A stretch of 64,000 nt of DNA from positions 92,627,417 to 92,691,416 of the forward strand of contig OY856186.1 of NCBI GenBank assembly GCA_963693315.1, read 5' to 3'. The position numbers were made by a program, and so were the translations under genes. Source of the stretch: Diogma glabrata. Lineage: Eukaryota; Arthropoda; Insecta; Diptera; Cylindrotomidae. The number at the start of each line of letters is the position of its first letter. The stretch's first letter is position 1. Positions 12,386 to 25,500 of this stretch are shown in pieces. The notes beneath the pieces were generated by a model that had not been told where the DNA came from, did not search any database, and worked only from the letters and a program-made list of their open reading frames with translations.

Positions 12386-14459
12386 TCGTACCCTTCTTCG
12401 GACAGTTTCACATATATTCTGTTCTATTCAAAACCCGGCTTGAGAGCTCTTATCTTTCGGGTCATGTAGCTCGTCCTCACAATAGTTTTTTAAATCAAAA
12501 TTTTATTCACTTTTCCAAATTTTTCAAATTATTCTCATGCTAATTGGACTATCGCAAATCGAAATGCAAAATTTTTATGCCCGTGTACAAAACTTCGATG
12601 TCAACTAATTTTGTAATAATTTGATTCCTTTTTCCATTTGTCTGGGAAAAAGACAAATGTTTTCGTCGTAATTTACAAACCATTTAAAATTTTCTCTCTA
12701 CTTTCGGTTTTTTGTGATTGAAATATATATCACATTACTTTTTCTAGTTACTTTGAATCGTTTCTAACAGTTAATTTTTTTCGTAAAAACAAATATAAAA
12801 ATTCATTTTCTTGTGATAACGAGAAAATACATAATCCTTTTATGCTGTTTCAAGTTTTCTGGCATCGGAATTCTTTCCATTGTCCAAGTTCGATGCAGTT
12901 TAGTTTTTAGTTTTTGTTGGAAGAAGTGGTTCTTTTTTTTGTTATGTGGAGTTGAGTCGTGGATTTGGTTGAGGAAAGATGAGTTAATCTTTTTTTTATT
13001 TTTAATATGGACGCAAATCTTTTTTTTGTTGTTGTTTGTTTTTACTTTTTAAAGCATTGAGCTATTGAGTTAAGCAGTGAGATTCAATGCTAAAGATGTT
13101 GAGGCGATTAATAATATTCAAAAAATACATCGTATAACAAAATATGACATAGGCCAATATGGTTTTTTTATTAATCTAATCAACATATTAATATATAGTA
13201 TTGTATCTCACCGCTTAACTCAAAATCTTTGAATATAGCCTGATATACCATGCTAACCGTTTTTTTTTCATTCAGAATTATTAATTAATGACCAGGTCTG
13301 AAACATTTAGCTTTAGCAAGTTAAGTACAACTTAGCAGCAATTGAAGCGACGTCTTATAGGAGTGAATAAAACCATTATTTTAAAATAAGTATATTATTC
13401 GTACTGTCAAATTCGCTCACTGTAAGTTAAATCCTTAAAAGTAGATATTTCTTGTTAAATCTGTTTCATATAGGCTTATGCACAAGTTTTATTGTTTGTT
13501 GTCGATAAAAGGCATTGTTGTCTTCCTCCACAGTGGTCAATGTAGTGGTGTGGAGGCGACCATGAATATAGCAGTCGGAACGGTGGGTCAAGACTCTTTT
13601 ACAAAGTTTTATTACTCTCAAGTAATTTTTGGTTCAATGTTGAAGGCTTTATTTTGTAATGTTGATACAGTAAAATAGATCTGCAAATAGGATTAAGTAA
13701 GATTCTGCTTTTGATATATTTAAAAATTATCAATAAATTATTGTCATCGTATAATATAATATGTCAATGAGTTCAATGTTTTAAAATGAATATTAATGAT
13801 TAATATATTACTTTAAAGCGCATGTGATCACCGCGAGAATGTTTTATTATACAAGGGGACCACGACTGCTAAATTGTTATTTTAAAGGGGACGTGACTGC
13901 TAAAAGGTTAAGCACCACAAATCTAGCCGATATGACTGAGAATCTTATTCCAACGTTTATAGCACAAGGTTACGCCACTGTTATAGGTATTTTGCTCTAA
14001 TCTGAGGTACTCGAACTATAGGCCGGGGCTCTTGTACTTTCTAGATGGATCTGGTAAGATAACCAGCCTTGCAACCAACCCGTATCAACTATCAACCAGG
14101 CACCTGCTCTCGCGGTTGGATAAACTTTCAAAAGTTGTGGCCGAATATATTTCGTCCTTACTCGTGGGATCAACATTGCGAATAATTTTATTAATTTTTA
14201 AGTGTTTCAAATATGTATTTTTTTTTTCACCTTTTTTGAATTGAAATATTGGCATATGTCATATTTGACCATTGCCAATTGTTTTGTTCATTTTTTGAAA
14301 AAAATGTTTTGATCAAAATATGACTAAGAAACAATTCATATTTGACCAAATATTTATTCCAAATTGAAAATATTTGTAGATTGAACGACAACTGAACGAC
14401 AACAAATGAAATGATTTGCCAAATGATGTGCTGTAGGACTTAGCTTTAAATCGTTTCGA
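12386..14459. other. Unassigned AT-rich region after element C
   Basis: No gene, RNA or paired repeat is recognised. The region may hold the 3' LTR of C and older debris. Open frames at 12813-13052, 13478-13678 and 14032-14244 lack domains. The last 40 bases or so (about 14420-14459) resemble a LINE tail whose continuation lies at 43437-43500. Confidence 0.5.
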
Positions 14460-15068
14460 CCCGACTAGCATTATATCAGGGCTCAGATCTGAGCCGGAAA
14501 CCGTTTTCCCTACCACTGATAGGGTCCTGATCAAGCACCCTGAACAGGTCCTGATCAGTAATGTAACGCCTCAAACTATCTGAACTGGATCAGGCAGCCC
14601 TACTAGAACCGGACCAGGTCCGGATCAGTTCAAGTAGGGCATTTATTAGTAAGTAAATGACAAAATGTAAACTTTTTGTAAATACGTTAATTTAAAAATG
14701 TCCAATAATTTGGTTTATAAAATATTCTAACTTTATACTTACCTATATGTCATCATAACAGAACGCAAAGAAGCGATAGCTAAAGTGTAGATGAAAGTTC
14801 GCAAACTATGTATATCTAAAATCAGTGGCGGATTTACAATATGCGAGGCCATAGGCAAGTTTTCTATTATATTAGTTGAGTTTTTAATTCTTGTGTTCTA
14901 TTGTATTTTGGATATTTATTAGAACGTAACGAAACAAAAAACGCACATAGGTTTTAAATGTACATAAAGTATTTTTTTTATTTTGGATGAAGATGCACTA
15001 ATAAGACTACTCAAAATGCGGTACCATTTATTTTTTTCGCAGATCTTAGGAGGATCGATTACATTGAC

Positions 15069-17391
15069 TTAAAACTTAACCTTTCGGACTTTTAAGGACG
15101 CAAACTCATCAATTAAATCAGAACAGTCCAAGGACCGACTTATTTTATTTTCAATGGAAATTAAAGCTAATGCAGATAAGCGGTCTTGACCCGTAGTGGA
15201 ACGTAAATAGTTTTTTATGAGTTTTAATTTGGAAAATGACTTCTCTGCGCTTGCCACTGAAATAGGGAAAGTTAGTAAAATTCGTAGGGCAATAAATAAA
15301 TTTCTAAACATTTCGATTAAAGAATTTGCCGTAATATACTTCAAAATTTCCAGTGCATCTTTCGATTCCGCCGAAGCTTCCATTCTTAAAAATGTATTTA
15401 TTTCCGAGTAGAACTCTTCATGGTTCACGTCCAATTCTTCTGTACTAGGATTTCTCAGTGATATTTCTAAATTTTTACGATCATTCAACAATTCATTTGC
15501 ATTTAAACTTCCCATTTTTTCGGTACGGGTTAAAAAACCAAATATTTTGTTGTATGAATCAAGCATTTTGAATCTTTCATTTAAGCTTACTAATGCAACA
15601 TCAATTATTGCATTAAAAAAATCTACTTTATATTTAGACTTTCCATTTAGAGGTGTATCAGTTCTTTCATATTCAAAAAAACGTCGTTTTCGGCTAAGCC
15701 GCACTTGAGGGAATACTGGCTCAGTACCTAATTTTATAGCTATTTCTTCAGATTTTTTACTAATCGCTGCAAATGATTCATCAGTTCTGAATGATTCTAA
15801 AAATTTTTTCGTAGTTTCCACCAATTTTATCATAATAGAAATATCTGCCGAGGGATTCTGCATAACTTTACTTACTTTGTTAATTTCATACAATATATCA
15901 TGCCAAATTGTAAGTGAAAGTATAAATTGATATGAGGATATCTCATTCGCAAGACCGTTAGCTTCAGAAACAGCAACTCCAATTGAACTTGAATCTGCAA
16001 CTTTGTATGAAGCTTCTATAATTTGAACCAAATTATCTTTTACAACTTTTATACTATTTATACGGCTTTCCCAACGCGTATCTGATAATAATTTAACAAT
16101 CATTTTACAAACACTTTGCAGTATGTCCCATCGAACGGTTGATGCAGCAAAAAATGTAAAAATTCGTTGAACAGTACCAAAAAAGTTAATTGCAATTGAT
16201 ACTGATTTCGCAGCATCACATACCATTAGATTAAATGTGTGGTTAGCACATGGAACGTAAAGAGCTCTGGGATTTTTTCTTTGATTAAAGCTTGAACCCC
16301 TTTGTATTGCCCTCGCATGTTAGCACCGTTATCATACGATTGCCCGCGACAATTCATTAGATCCAAATTATACTCAGCTAATAAATTTAAAAAAATTTCA
16401 ACTAAACCTGAACCAGTGCTATCAGTTATGTGAAAAAAACCACAAAAAATTCTTCAATTTGTACTTCTTCCTGATTAATTTTAACGCATCTCAAAATAAT
16501 TGAAAGCTGTTCCTTATGACTTACATCAGGAGTGCAATCCATGATAACAGAAAAATATTTTGATGACTGTACAGAAGATACGATAGTTTTCAGTATTCTT
16601 CTCGATATAAGTCCAATTATTTCATTCTGCACATCTTTTCCAAGATAAGTGTCAAAGCATTCTTTATTTTTTATTCGTTTGAGATGCTCTAACATAACTG
16701 GATCAAATTTTGCAATAAGTTCTACTTGTGCCAAGAAGTGTCCATTATTAGGCTGATAAAGTTGCTCACGGTGTCCACGAAAAGGTAATGATCTTCCAGC
16801 TAACATTAGCACTATAGCAAAAAAACGTTCAAGTACCAAGCGCCAATGTTTCTTCTCATTTTCTATCATTCCCTGCAAATTTTGATCAATTGTTGCATTT
16901 GATTTTAAATTAACTGACATATTCATCCATTTTTGCATACAGCTAATGTGATCCTGAGATTTATCATGTTGTTTTAAGCTAGAACCTATATTTTTCCAAT
17001 CTGAATAACCTTCAGTCGACGATAAACATATTTTTCGGGTAGAAAAAATTTTGCAACAAAAGCAAAATACCGAATTATTTTGTATAGAATACACTAGCCA
17101 GCTTCTAGAAACTTCTTCACCGTTAGTTAGCGACCCGATTTATCGGCTTTAAAATTATTTGTTTAACCTGACTCCGTCCTTTTTTAACAATATCGACTCT
17201 TTCTCGTTCATTAAACGAAATGAGCCATAACGCCGGGTCGTCGAAAACAATATCCACATCAGTTATGTCTTGTTGTGCTTCATGCAATTTGGGATTCGAA
17301 GCTAAAACAAAATCATTGGAAGCTAACGCAGACTCTTCAGACAAATTCATTTCAAAATCTTTTTCATGGGTGTCCGGTAATAGGACAGCAC
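15069..17391 (-). pseudogene. H2 transposase, middle and C-terminal part (ZMYM1-like hAT)
   Basis: Read downwards from 17391: an acidic region, then DPALWLISFNERERVDIVKKG (about 17220), a TTF-type zinc-finger segment with VFCFCCKIFS (near 17060) and a DUF4371-like region with LPFRGHREQL (16780) and DCTPDVSHKEQLSIILRC (16500). A hydrophobic middle part follows, and the hAT dimerisation block PISVASAEKSFSKLKLIKNYL comes near the end. At least two frameshifts break it: near 17128, between the first two blocks, and near 16432, in an A-run. The longest intact stretch is 385 residues (15069-16226). The first part of the gene is cut off by E2 and continues at 35084-35337. Known relatives bind and move hAT ends; this copy is inactive but less decayed than H1. 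Confidence 0.9.
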
Positions 17392-17409
17392 ACTCAAAGA
17401 ATTTTGTTA

Positions 17410-17830
17410 GTAAATTTAATAACCGCCCGTTTTAAAAATGTGTAATAAGTTATTTTATCAATCTAATAACGATTTTTATTAAAGTAATTGCCACATTCGT
17501 TCGATTAATACTTTTTGTTATTATTTTCATAAAAATGTTTATTAAAATAAAAATACGGTCAATATTATTAAAAAAATCACAACGGTTGATTAAACTAATA
17601 ACCAATTCTTATTAAAATAATGAATTCAGGCAATCAAATAAAAAATCATGTGATTAACGTAGAGCTATTAAGATAAAAACATAAATTATTATTTTTGTAG
17701 TTAAGTTTAATAACCATTTTATTAGATTAATCATCGTGGTTTTTACTTTAAAAACGTAGGTTCTTAGATTAATGATAGTATACATTAATCTAACCATAGG
17801 TTATTATTTTTAATAACGATTGATAAAATC
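17410..17830. repeat. Left subterminal motif array of E2
   Basis: Irregularly spaced copies of TTAATAAC, ATTAATCTAATAAC and TTTTATTAAAATAA in both orientations. The matching array at the other end is 34650-35050. Confidence 0.75.
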
Positions 17831-18025
17831 TTGGTAAGAATCACAGTTTATATCCAGACGTTGAATAAACAACAACTTTACAAAATATTTAGCAGTTTTG
17901 TGAAAAGCTAAAAGTGTTGTTAAGAAAATTGAAAAATTAAAATTCTTTTATTAAACGATAAGAAATTTTATGATTTAAAACAAAAACAAATAGTTGGCAA
18001 GTAAACGAATTCATACGTTTGGTAT

Positions 18026-18266
18026 GTGAAACTTTGTAAATTTTTGTACTGTCTATGCCGTGTTAAAAAAAATGATTTTTCAGTTCCTGAAGCAGATTCA
18101 TCAGAACATGTAGAAATTTTGTTCGATGAACAGAGTAGTTGGGTTGAAATTGAGTCTGCATGTGACAGGACTAAACAACTGAGACTCAGCGACATTTCAA
18201 AATTAAAATCAACTTCGGAAATTTTAACCTAATGGAAGCAATTTAAATGGCTTGGTTATAAACTGG
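18026..18266 (+). pseudogene. E2 gene, first recognised exon (unknown family)
   Basis: An open frame of 68 codons starts at ATG 18026 and ends in a stop at 18230-18232. The frame stays readable beyond the stop (WKQFKWLGYKL) up to a plausible splice donor, CTG/GTAATT, near 18265. The protein is short, charged and has CKFLYCLCRVKK near its start. I do not recognise a domain. Its position, between the left subterminal array and later exons at 31523 and 33936, suggests the first exon of the element's own gene. The next exon is 13 kb away because LTR element B is inserted in the intron. Confidence 0.5.
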
Positions 18267-18314
18267 TAATTAATAATTCAATATTAGTATATTTCAATAA
18301 CATTTTAATTATAT

Positions 18315-18826
18315 TGCTACGAGTGCAGAAAAATCTAGACGATTACAGAAAGATCTAAACGATTACGGTCACTTCCAGGAAAATAAAATCAACAAACAAG
18401 TTAATGAAATGAATATTGTTGTTGTTGTCTCTTCTTAGAAATAGGGTCAACATAAACGATTTTATGAATCAAATCAACATAACGTAAAATAATCGAGTAT
18501 TCTAATGTTTTCTCAAGGTTTCTGGAAAGTGATGTCGAATTATCTAGAAGTATTGCAGAAGGTATATAAGAAAAATACCTTTTGTAGTTTTTAATTAGTT
18601 TTATTTTAGACCTGCGACAGTAAAGTGAAATTAAATGTAAAATTAGTGTTATTTTAAACCTGCGATAGTGAAGTTGAAATTATAAAAGTGATCTTTAAAT
18701 TAGTTTTTGTAAATAAAGTTTAAAGTGTTATTAAGTAGAAATAATTTGTGTATTATTTTAAACGTTGCATTACTGGAAATTTCTACAATCAACCGTTGGA
18801 GTTTCTGAAGCTGTTGAAAGAATATT
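18315..18826 (+). repeat. B 5' LTR, part 1 of 2
   Basis: This matches 30778-31289 of the 3' LTR almost base for base. It contains a TATATAAG box at 18563-18570 and an AATAAA signal at 18712-18717, giving promoter and polyadenylation signals in the usual order. It ends at the insertion site of gypsy A (duplicated TATT at 18823-18826). Confidence 0.92.
18563..18570 (+). promoter_or_regulatory. TATA box in B 5' LTR
   Basis: TATATAAG lies about 250 bp into the LTR. The same box is at 31026-31033 in the 3' LTR. The start site about 30 bp downstream is inferred. Confidence 0.6.
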
Positions 18827-19926
18827 TGTAACGATCGCAATAATCGCAAAACAATAATAAAACCAAATTCCTCTTTGTTTTCAATTCAATAAAAATGTAT
18901 TTCATTAGTTTCCGTTCATTTTTTACATTAATAATAATTTTAAAATTTTCTAAAACTTGGCTGCTGGTTGAATTTTGAATATACTATAAAAAGCAAACGA
19001 ACGTACTCAATTTTATTTCCAATTCTAACGAACAGATGTCGTTGTCGTTATTAATCTTTGCTGAATTTTCAATGTTACCCGATTTGTTTTGACATCATAA
19101 GATGTAAAACAAAAAATCACATTTTTGGATGGAATGAGTTTTCGATGTTAAAAGTTTGATTTAAATAAAGATTCATTCCGGTTTTAGTTTTTCAAAAGAT
19201 GACATCTAGTCAAAGTTTGTTCATGCAATCATGTTTAGAAAAAAATAAGTTCATTGATAATTATATCAAAAACAAATTTTTGTAATGTTATATTTAAACA
19301 CAAAAATGTTTTATGAAAGTTTGAATAGTGTGTTTTTAATTATAAGTGTCTGGAATTAAAAATAAAATAATAAATTGATACATATCAAAGATTACGTTTG
19401 ATTTATTCTAAATGTGAGGATCAAATGTATATATTACACACAAATGAACATTTTAATATATTTACAAATAATTTAATGAGAAAAGGTAAACAAGCTATAA
19501 AACTATTTAAGGAAGGTAAAGAAAAGATGTTTGATGAAAATTCTCAATATCGAAGGAATTTAACAAAATTAAGTCTGGTTTTTTTGCACATATGTTAAGT
19601 GAATTAAAAGCTATATTTCCAAATGGATTTTTTGCTGGTGAATGGAAAGAAAACAACGAAGGCAATCTGGAAAGGATAGAAGGCATCACATCGATTACAT
19701 AGAAGATAAGTTTATTTGTTTTTATATATATATATTATTAATTAATTCCGAAGTTTAACTATTGAAATGTCAGATTAGGAATAAGTATTTTAAGAGATTC
19801 CTAAATTCAGATTTGTCTGAGGGTGATCGTTACAATCCGTAGGTTAGTTATATTTTTATTTTTTTCTTGAAGTAGTAAAATTGTTGTGTATAAAAGTTCA
19901 AGCCACCTACAGTGGCACTCGCAATA
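18827..19926 (+). repeat. A 5' LTR (1100 bp)
   Basis: It begins TGTAACGATCGCAATAATCG and ends CACTCGCAATA. The 3' end is not the canonical CA; the duplication could also be drawn as a shifted ATAT or ATATT. A TATAAAA box lies at 18985-18991 and a second one at 19889-19895. ACTGGCAGCCGAAAC follows the LTR and may be the primer-binding site, starting at TGG two bases in. Confidence 0.93.
18985..18991 (+). promoter_or_regulatory. TATA box in A 5' LTR
   Basis: TATAAAA is followed about 30 bp later by ACTCAATT, an initiator-like sequence. It is duplicated in the 3' LTR at 27214-27220. Promoter function is inferred from position. Confidence 0.55.
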
Positions 19927-22510
19927 ACTGGCAGCCGAAACAAAGACCTGGGGCTTTGTAAGGGTTTTCTTTATATTTGAATTATATGAGTAAATAATTA
20001 ATGATTTTGTATATTTTTGGCGCAGTTTTAGGCGTTGGTTGTCAAACCGGTTTGGTTTGGCAAAGATATTCATATAATATTATTATAAATTTTTGTAATT
20101 TTTGTGTAAAACCAGTATTGGTTTTTTTGTTGACTTATTTTTTGGATTATGAAATTAATTGTATGTTTTTTTTGATTATGGTTAGATTTAGTAAATGTTT
20201 AGCTAGCTTTTTTTCAATGCACTCATACGCGATCCCCATATTCGTCATTGGTTTAATGTGAGTTACAATTTCGAGGTATTGATTTGTGTATTATTCACAC
20301 TATGGAGTGTATGTCAATAGAACATGTCTCATTACAGTTCTATAAACTTTTGAACTTATACGGAAATGTTGAAATATTTTTATTTTGGCTAATATAATGT
20401 TCATTTTTGGCCAAAACGACTTCTATTGCAATACGCCTTATTAGATTTTATGATTTGTACATGAATTATTTTGTGTATCTCATATATATATACAAAATAA
20501 TTTATGTCAAACCTGAAAATCTAGGTAGGTTTCCTATTGCAACACAATTCGTTTGGCGAAAGAATTTTTTGTGGTTAAGTCATGTTTTTATGAGTTTTAG
20601 GATGTTATTAACGTAATAAAAGTTAACATTGACCAAACAGTTTTTCGACAATTTTATATAAGTTTAAATCTTTCGTCACTACTATCAAAGTATTATTGGT
20701 CTGTGTTTATAGAAGTATAATTGAAAATAATTAATTCCCATTAACTTTATAGAGTGAGCCGGATCCAAATCAATATCTCCACATTTGTCATCATATTGAT
20801 CCGCTGACGTACGTATACATATCTCGTATGAGTCCATTTTAGTTACCACCATTTTTAAAATTATTTTTTATTGCGATTAATTTAAAAAATAAGATAAATA
20901 TAGAAATAATTATTTTTAGCTAACATTTATTTTTGTTTTGAATACAATAAATAAAGCGATGAAAATTTGACCTGAACAAATATATTAGAATTAATAACTT
21001 AAAAATTAGTAAGCTTAGTTTTAAATTTAAAATAATCGTAATTTTTTTTATAATATAAATTACCAATTTATTATCTAGTCTGAAGATTAAATTTAATTAA
21101 TTTCATGTAAAACTTTATTAACACATATTATATATTTCAGTAAAGATTAGCGGCGACAGCGGTAGGCCTAACAAGCCATCCATGGGGCTTATCCCCTTAA
21201 CATTAATGTCGTTCTTAGATCGCCTATGGCCACCGGGGTTATGCGATCGAAGAACATTGGTTTCTCCTCTTCATTCGGCGAGGGAGTTCTCAGGGACGAG
21301 GAGTGGTGTTGCTGTGTTTGTACTTAGGTGCAAACCAGTAGTACCATTCTTTGCTCAGAGGCTTCTTCGGTGTAATGAAGAGAAGGACCAATTATACTTT
21401 TGCTTTCAGGATCAGAGGCTTCACCTCATACAAATTCATATTTTTCCATTTTTCCACTTAGCTTTTACAATAGAACAATTTTTCATAGAGTTTAAGATTT
21501 GAAGTCTGGTGCTCGGGAGCGTTCTACAACTTTCGCATTAGGTTTAGTTGTAATTTATTTGTAGGTTAAACAAGCACAACTGGGTCAGTAGAAATGGACC
21601 TAGTGTCTAATCGTGACAGTTGTGATTGTTTTATTAGGTTGGGGAGAATCTGTTCTGTAGAATCTGGTCGTTAGGGGCTTTTCTAGTCAGTTCTCACATG
21701 CATGGTTGGAGTGGGCTCGCGAACGCGATATTTTAAATTTAAACAATATGGATATTGTAGCCATACTTACTTTTTAAATTGTCTCCAGACGAATCTTGAT
21801 TTTGGGAATCTCTTATGATATTAAATAAAAAAATAAAATAAATCAAACAAATTTTTCAAGAATTAAATAAATAAAATTTTTTATTAAATAAAGTAAATTT
21901 TCGTAAATAAATAATTTTTAGGTAAATAAATAATTTTTTTTAGAATCTAAATAATTTTAGGTAGCTAAATAAATAAATTTTCTTAATTAAGCCAAATAAC
22001 GTCAAGATATAAATAAATATTCTTTGTTTTTTTAAAAAAAATAAATAAATATTTCAGAGTTAGGACGGTGCATCCAATAAATAAACATTCTTCTAGATAT
22101 TTTTATTTTTCAATTTTCTCTTAAAAAAATAAATAAATATTTTTAGGGGTGCTATCGTCAATAACTAATTTTAGGTATATATATATATTTCAGTATATCT
22201 GAAATTAAATAAATAAATTATATTTTTACACATACAATATTTTAGGAACTTTTGTAAAAGATTCAGCAAAGATTGGGTACGACGGTGGTCTTTCCTTTTT
22301 GTTCCTTTACAAAGGGTGTTTTTACAAAAAGGTTTTTGTGTTTTTTTTGAATTGGGGCGTTCGTTTTTTTTTTTTTTTTCATTTCTTTGCGTTTTACAAC
22401 TTCCATCGGACGAATTTTTCCGGGCGAATTAACTCCACCTTTTTTCTGTTGGGAATTGGTTTTAGTGTTGTTGTCAGCGAGTTCATAATTTTTCGGGTTT
22501 TACCATCAAA
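19927..22510 (+). other. Long 5' leader of gypsy A
   Basis: This is 2584 bp between the 5' LTR and the gag-pol start, long for a gypsy element. It has many stops in all frames. Open frames at 20001-20261, 20407-20616 and 21182-21502 show no recognisable domain. A GC-richer block lies at 21140-21720. A low-complexity AAATAAAT-rich stretch occupies 21810-22230. No inserted element with clear ends was detected, but a hidden older insertion is possible. Confidence 0.6.
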
Positions 22511-25500
22511 ATGTCAAACCAACTAGACGTTGACCATCCGTTCTATGGTTTGGAACCCACCGAACTACAGATCGAATGTCTGGTTCGGGGTGTGAACTTC
22601 AGGGGGAACAATTGGGCAGAGGACTTTGCAATACCACAATTGGGTCCATCACTCCAAGCTGAACACATACACAATAGTCCAGCATTAGTACAACCGCAAT
22701 TATCATTAAATTATCCATCAGTACCACAGGTACAACCACCACCATTATATCCACAAGCTCCACTTACAGCACCACCACCATACAACCAACCTCCTCAGGT
22801 ATGGCGTGACGCGGCTCCAGCGTTAGCACCAGTGGAGTACCGAGGGGTTCATGGGAACAATTTGAGTCGTTATGACTCAAATTGGGTTCCAACCTTCACA
22901 GGAGATGGTCACTCTCCTGATGTTCATGAGTTTGTTCACAGAGTTGAGGCGGCTGCCAGGAGGGACCGTGTGAATTGGGACGACCTTAGGTCTATCGTTC
23001 CACGGTATCTCAAGGGGGCTGCCGACAGATACTATCTGAATTTAACTCATGAATATGAGGTGGTGACCTATCCAGTGTTAAGGGAGGGACTCCTACAAAC
23101 CTTCGGTACGCTCACTGATGATAAGGCGATCTTGCGAGTTCTTCTGAACCGCAAACAAAAGTCAAAGGAGAGCGTGTACGAGTATCTGGTGGAGATTGGT
23201 TCGTTAAATCGTCGTTTAGCACGTCCATTTGCTGACCGTGAAATGCTAGAAATTGCTCGGGAAGGACTGAGTGTGGAGCTCCAAAACGCTACTCTAGCTG
23301 CAACAATACATTCAATTGATGAACTTCGGACTTTATGTCAGAAGTTTGAACGGTTGTGGTCCACACCAGTTCCGACCAGAACATCAAATTTAAGAATTAG
23401 CAAGCTACAGCAGGTGGATGATTATGAGGTGGATGTGGAACTAGATCGAGATGGATATATTGAAACGATGGATTCAAAACAGCCCGAACAACAGCACGAA
23501 GAAGGCGACGAGAGATGTAGCGACGCAGGACGATCGGCAACCACCAACGAAACCCAAATAAAATCATCGAATACCTTTAATTTCCCATCATTACATCGAA
23601 CGTATTTTAGACGTCTTGAACGCAACATTAGATATTGGAGGATGAGGAAATTATTTCGTAAAGCTTGTGTTTCATCTATCCTTTCAGAAACAAAGGATCC
23701 TCGGCCGCGATTGACAATCAAGATTTTGGACAAACATATTTCAGGTCTATTGGATAGTGGAGCGTCAATCACAATACTTGGAAGAAATTCCTTGGAATTA
23801 TTGGATTCAGCAGGTACAACTTACCGTAAGTACACTTCGTGTATTCGTACGGCAGATGGTACTGCAACAAAAATTTTGGGTTACATCGAAATTCCAATAA
23901 CTGTGAATGGCTCCACTAAACCAATGCGGTTCCATATAGTCCCTGGATTACGAGAAGAGCTCTACCTGGGCATAGATTTCTGGGAGAAATTCGGTATTGT
24001 TCCTTCTTTTGTTAGTGAACTGACTCGCACAGAGCTACAAACTTTTAATACACATAACCTCACCACTGATCAGCAACATGAACTGGATATGATCAAGGAT
24101 TCTTTCCCGTCATTTGAAGTGTCTGGGCTCGGAAAGACTTCTTTGGTTGAACATGTCATCGATGTTGGTGATAGTGCACCTGTTAAACAGAGACACTATC
24201 CCACATCGCCGGCTGTTCAACTAAAGGTCTATGCCGAACTTGACCGAATGCTTCAAATGGGCGTGATCGAAGAGTCTAACAGTTCTTGGTGCTCGCCAGT
24301 GGTTTTGGTACAAAAAGAATCTGGTAAAAACAGATTATGTATTGATAGCCGTCGTGTCAATTCACTGACGAAAAAGGACGCTTACCCACTTCCCTTGATT
24401 GATGGCTTACTGGGTCGTCTAAATAGTACAAAGTACATTTCAAGTATTGATCTCAAAGATGCTTTCTGGCAGATTCCTCTGGCAGAAGCATCTAGAGACA
24501 AGACAGCCTTCACAGTGCCTGGTCGTCCATTGTATCAATTCCGGGTTATGCCCTTTGGATTGTGCAATGCTCCCCAGACAATGTGTCGGCTAATGCACAA
24601 AGTGATACCACATCAATATCACGAAAATGTCTTTGTTTATTTGGATGATCTATTGGTAGTCTCTTCCACGTTCCAGGAACATATGGAATTGCTGTCCAAA
24701 GTCTCTTCATTGTTAAGAGCGGCTGGGTTAACCATAAACCTCAAGAAAAGCAAATTTGTTCTGAGAGAGGTGAAATACTTAGGATTTTTGGTTGGTGAAG
24801 ATGGTCTTCGAACAGACCCTGACAAGGTAAGAGCTGTAGCAGAGTACCCAGCTCCATCTACAGTAAAACAAATACGACGTTTACTAGGAATGGCTGGTTG
24901 GTACCAACGTTTCATACCAAACTATGCAAGCGTGGTATCACCAATTACAGATTTATTGAAGAAGAGCTCGGGAAAATTGAAATGGACATTGGAAGCGCAA
25001 GCTGCTTTCGAAAATTTAAAACGATTGCTGACTACAGCACCGGTATTAATTAACCCTGACTATAATAAAGAGTTCTTTATTAGATGCGATGCGAGTCTGA
25101 CAGGGATAGGTAGTGTGTTGTATCAGGTTGATACAGACGGACAAGAGTGTCCGATAGCCTTCATGTCGAAGAAACTTAACAAAGCTCAGAGAAATTACTC
25201 AGTTTCTGAGCTTGAATGTCTTGCGGCAATTCTGAGTGTGAAGAAATTCAGGGGCTATGTTGAAGGTCACCGATTTACAATTGTGACTGATCACTCAAGT
25301 CTGAAGTGGCTTATGTCACAGAAAGACTTGAGTGGTCGTCTGGCTAGGTGGAGCCTAAAACTCCAACATATGGATTTTACAATTGTCCACCAAAAAGGTA
25401 TCCAAAATATAGTCCCTGATGCTCTATCTCGTCTTTATGACGATACACACGAGGAATTGACGGAAGCATTAGTACATCACATCAGTGAAATTAAAATCGA

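Noticed and set aside
12813..13678. Short frames after element C
   Set aside because: They are hydrophobic or low-complexity, with no motif. Nothing supports coding.
21182..21502. 106-codon frame in the gypsy A leader
   Set aside because: No domain or conservation is visible. It lies in a stop-rich untranslated leader.
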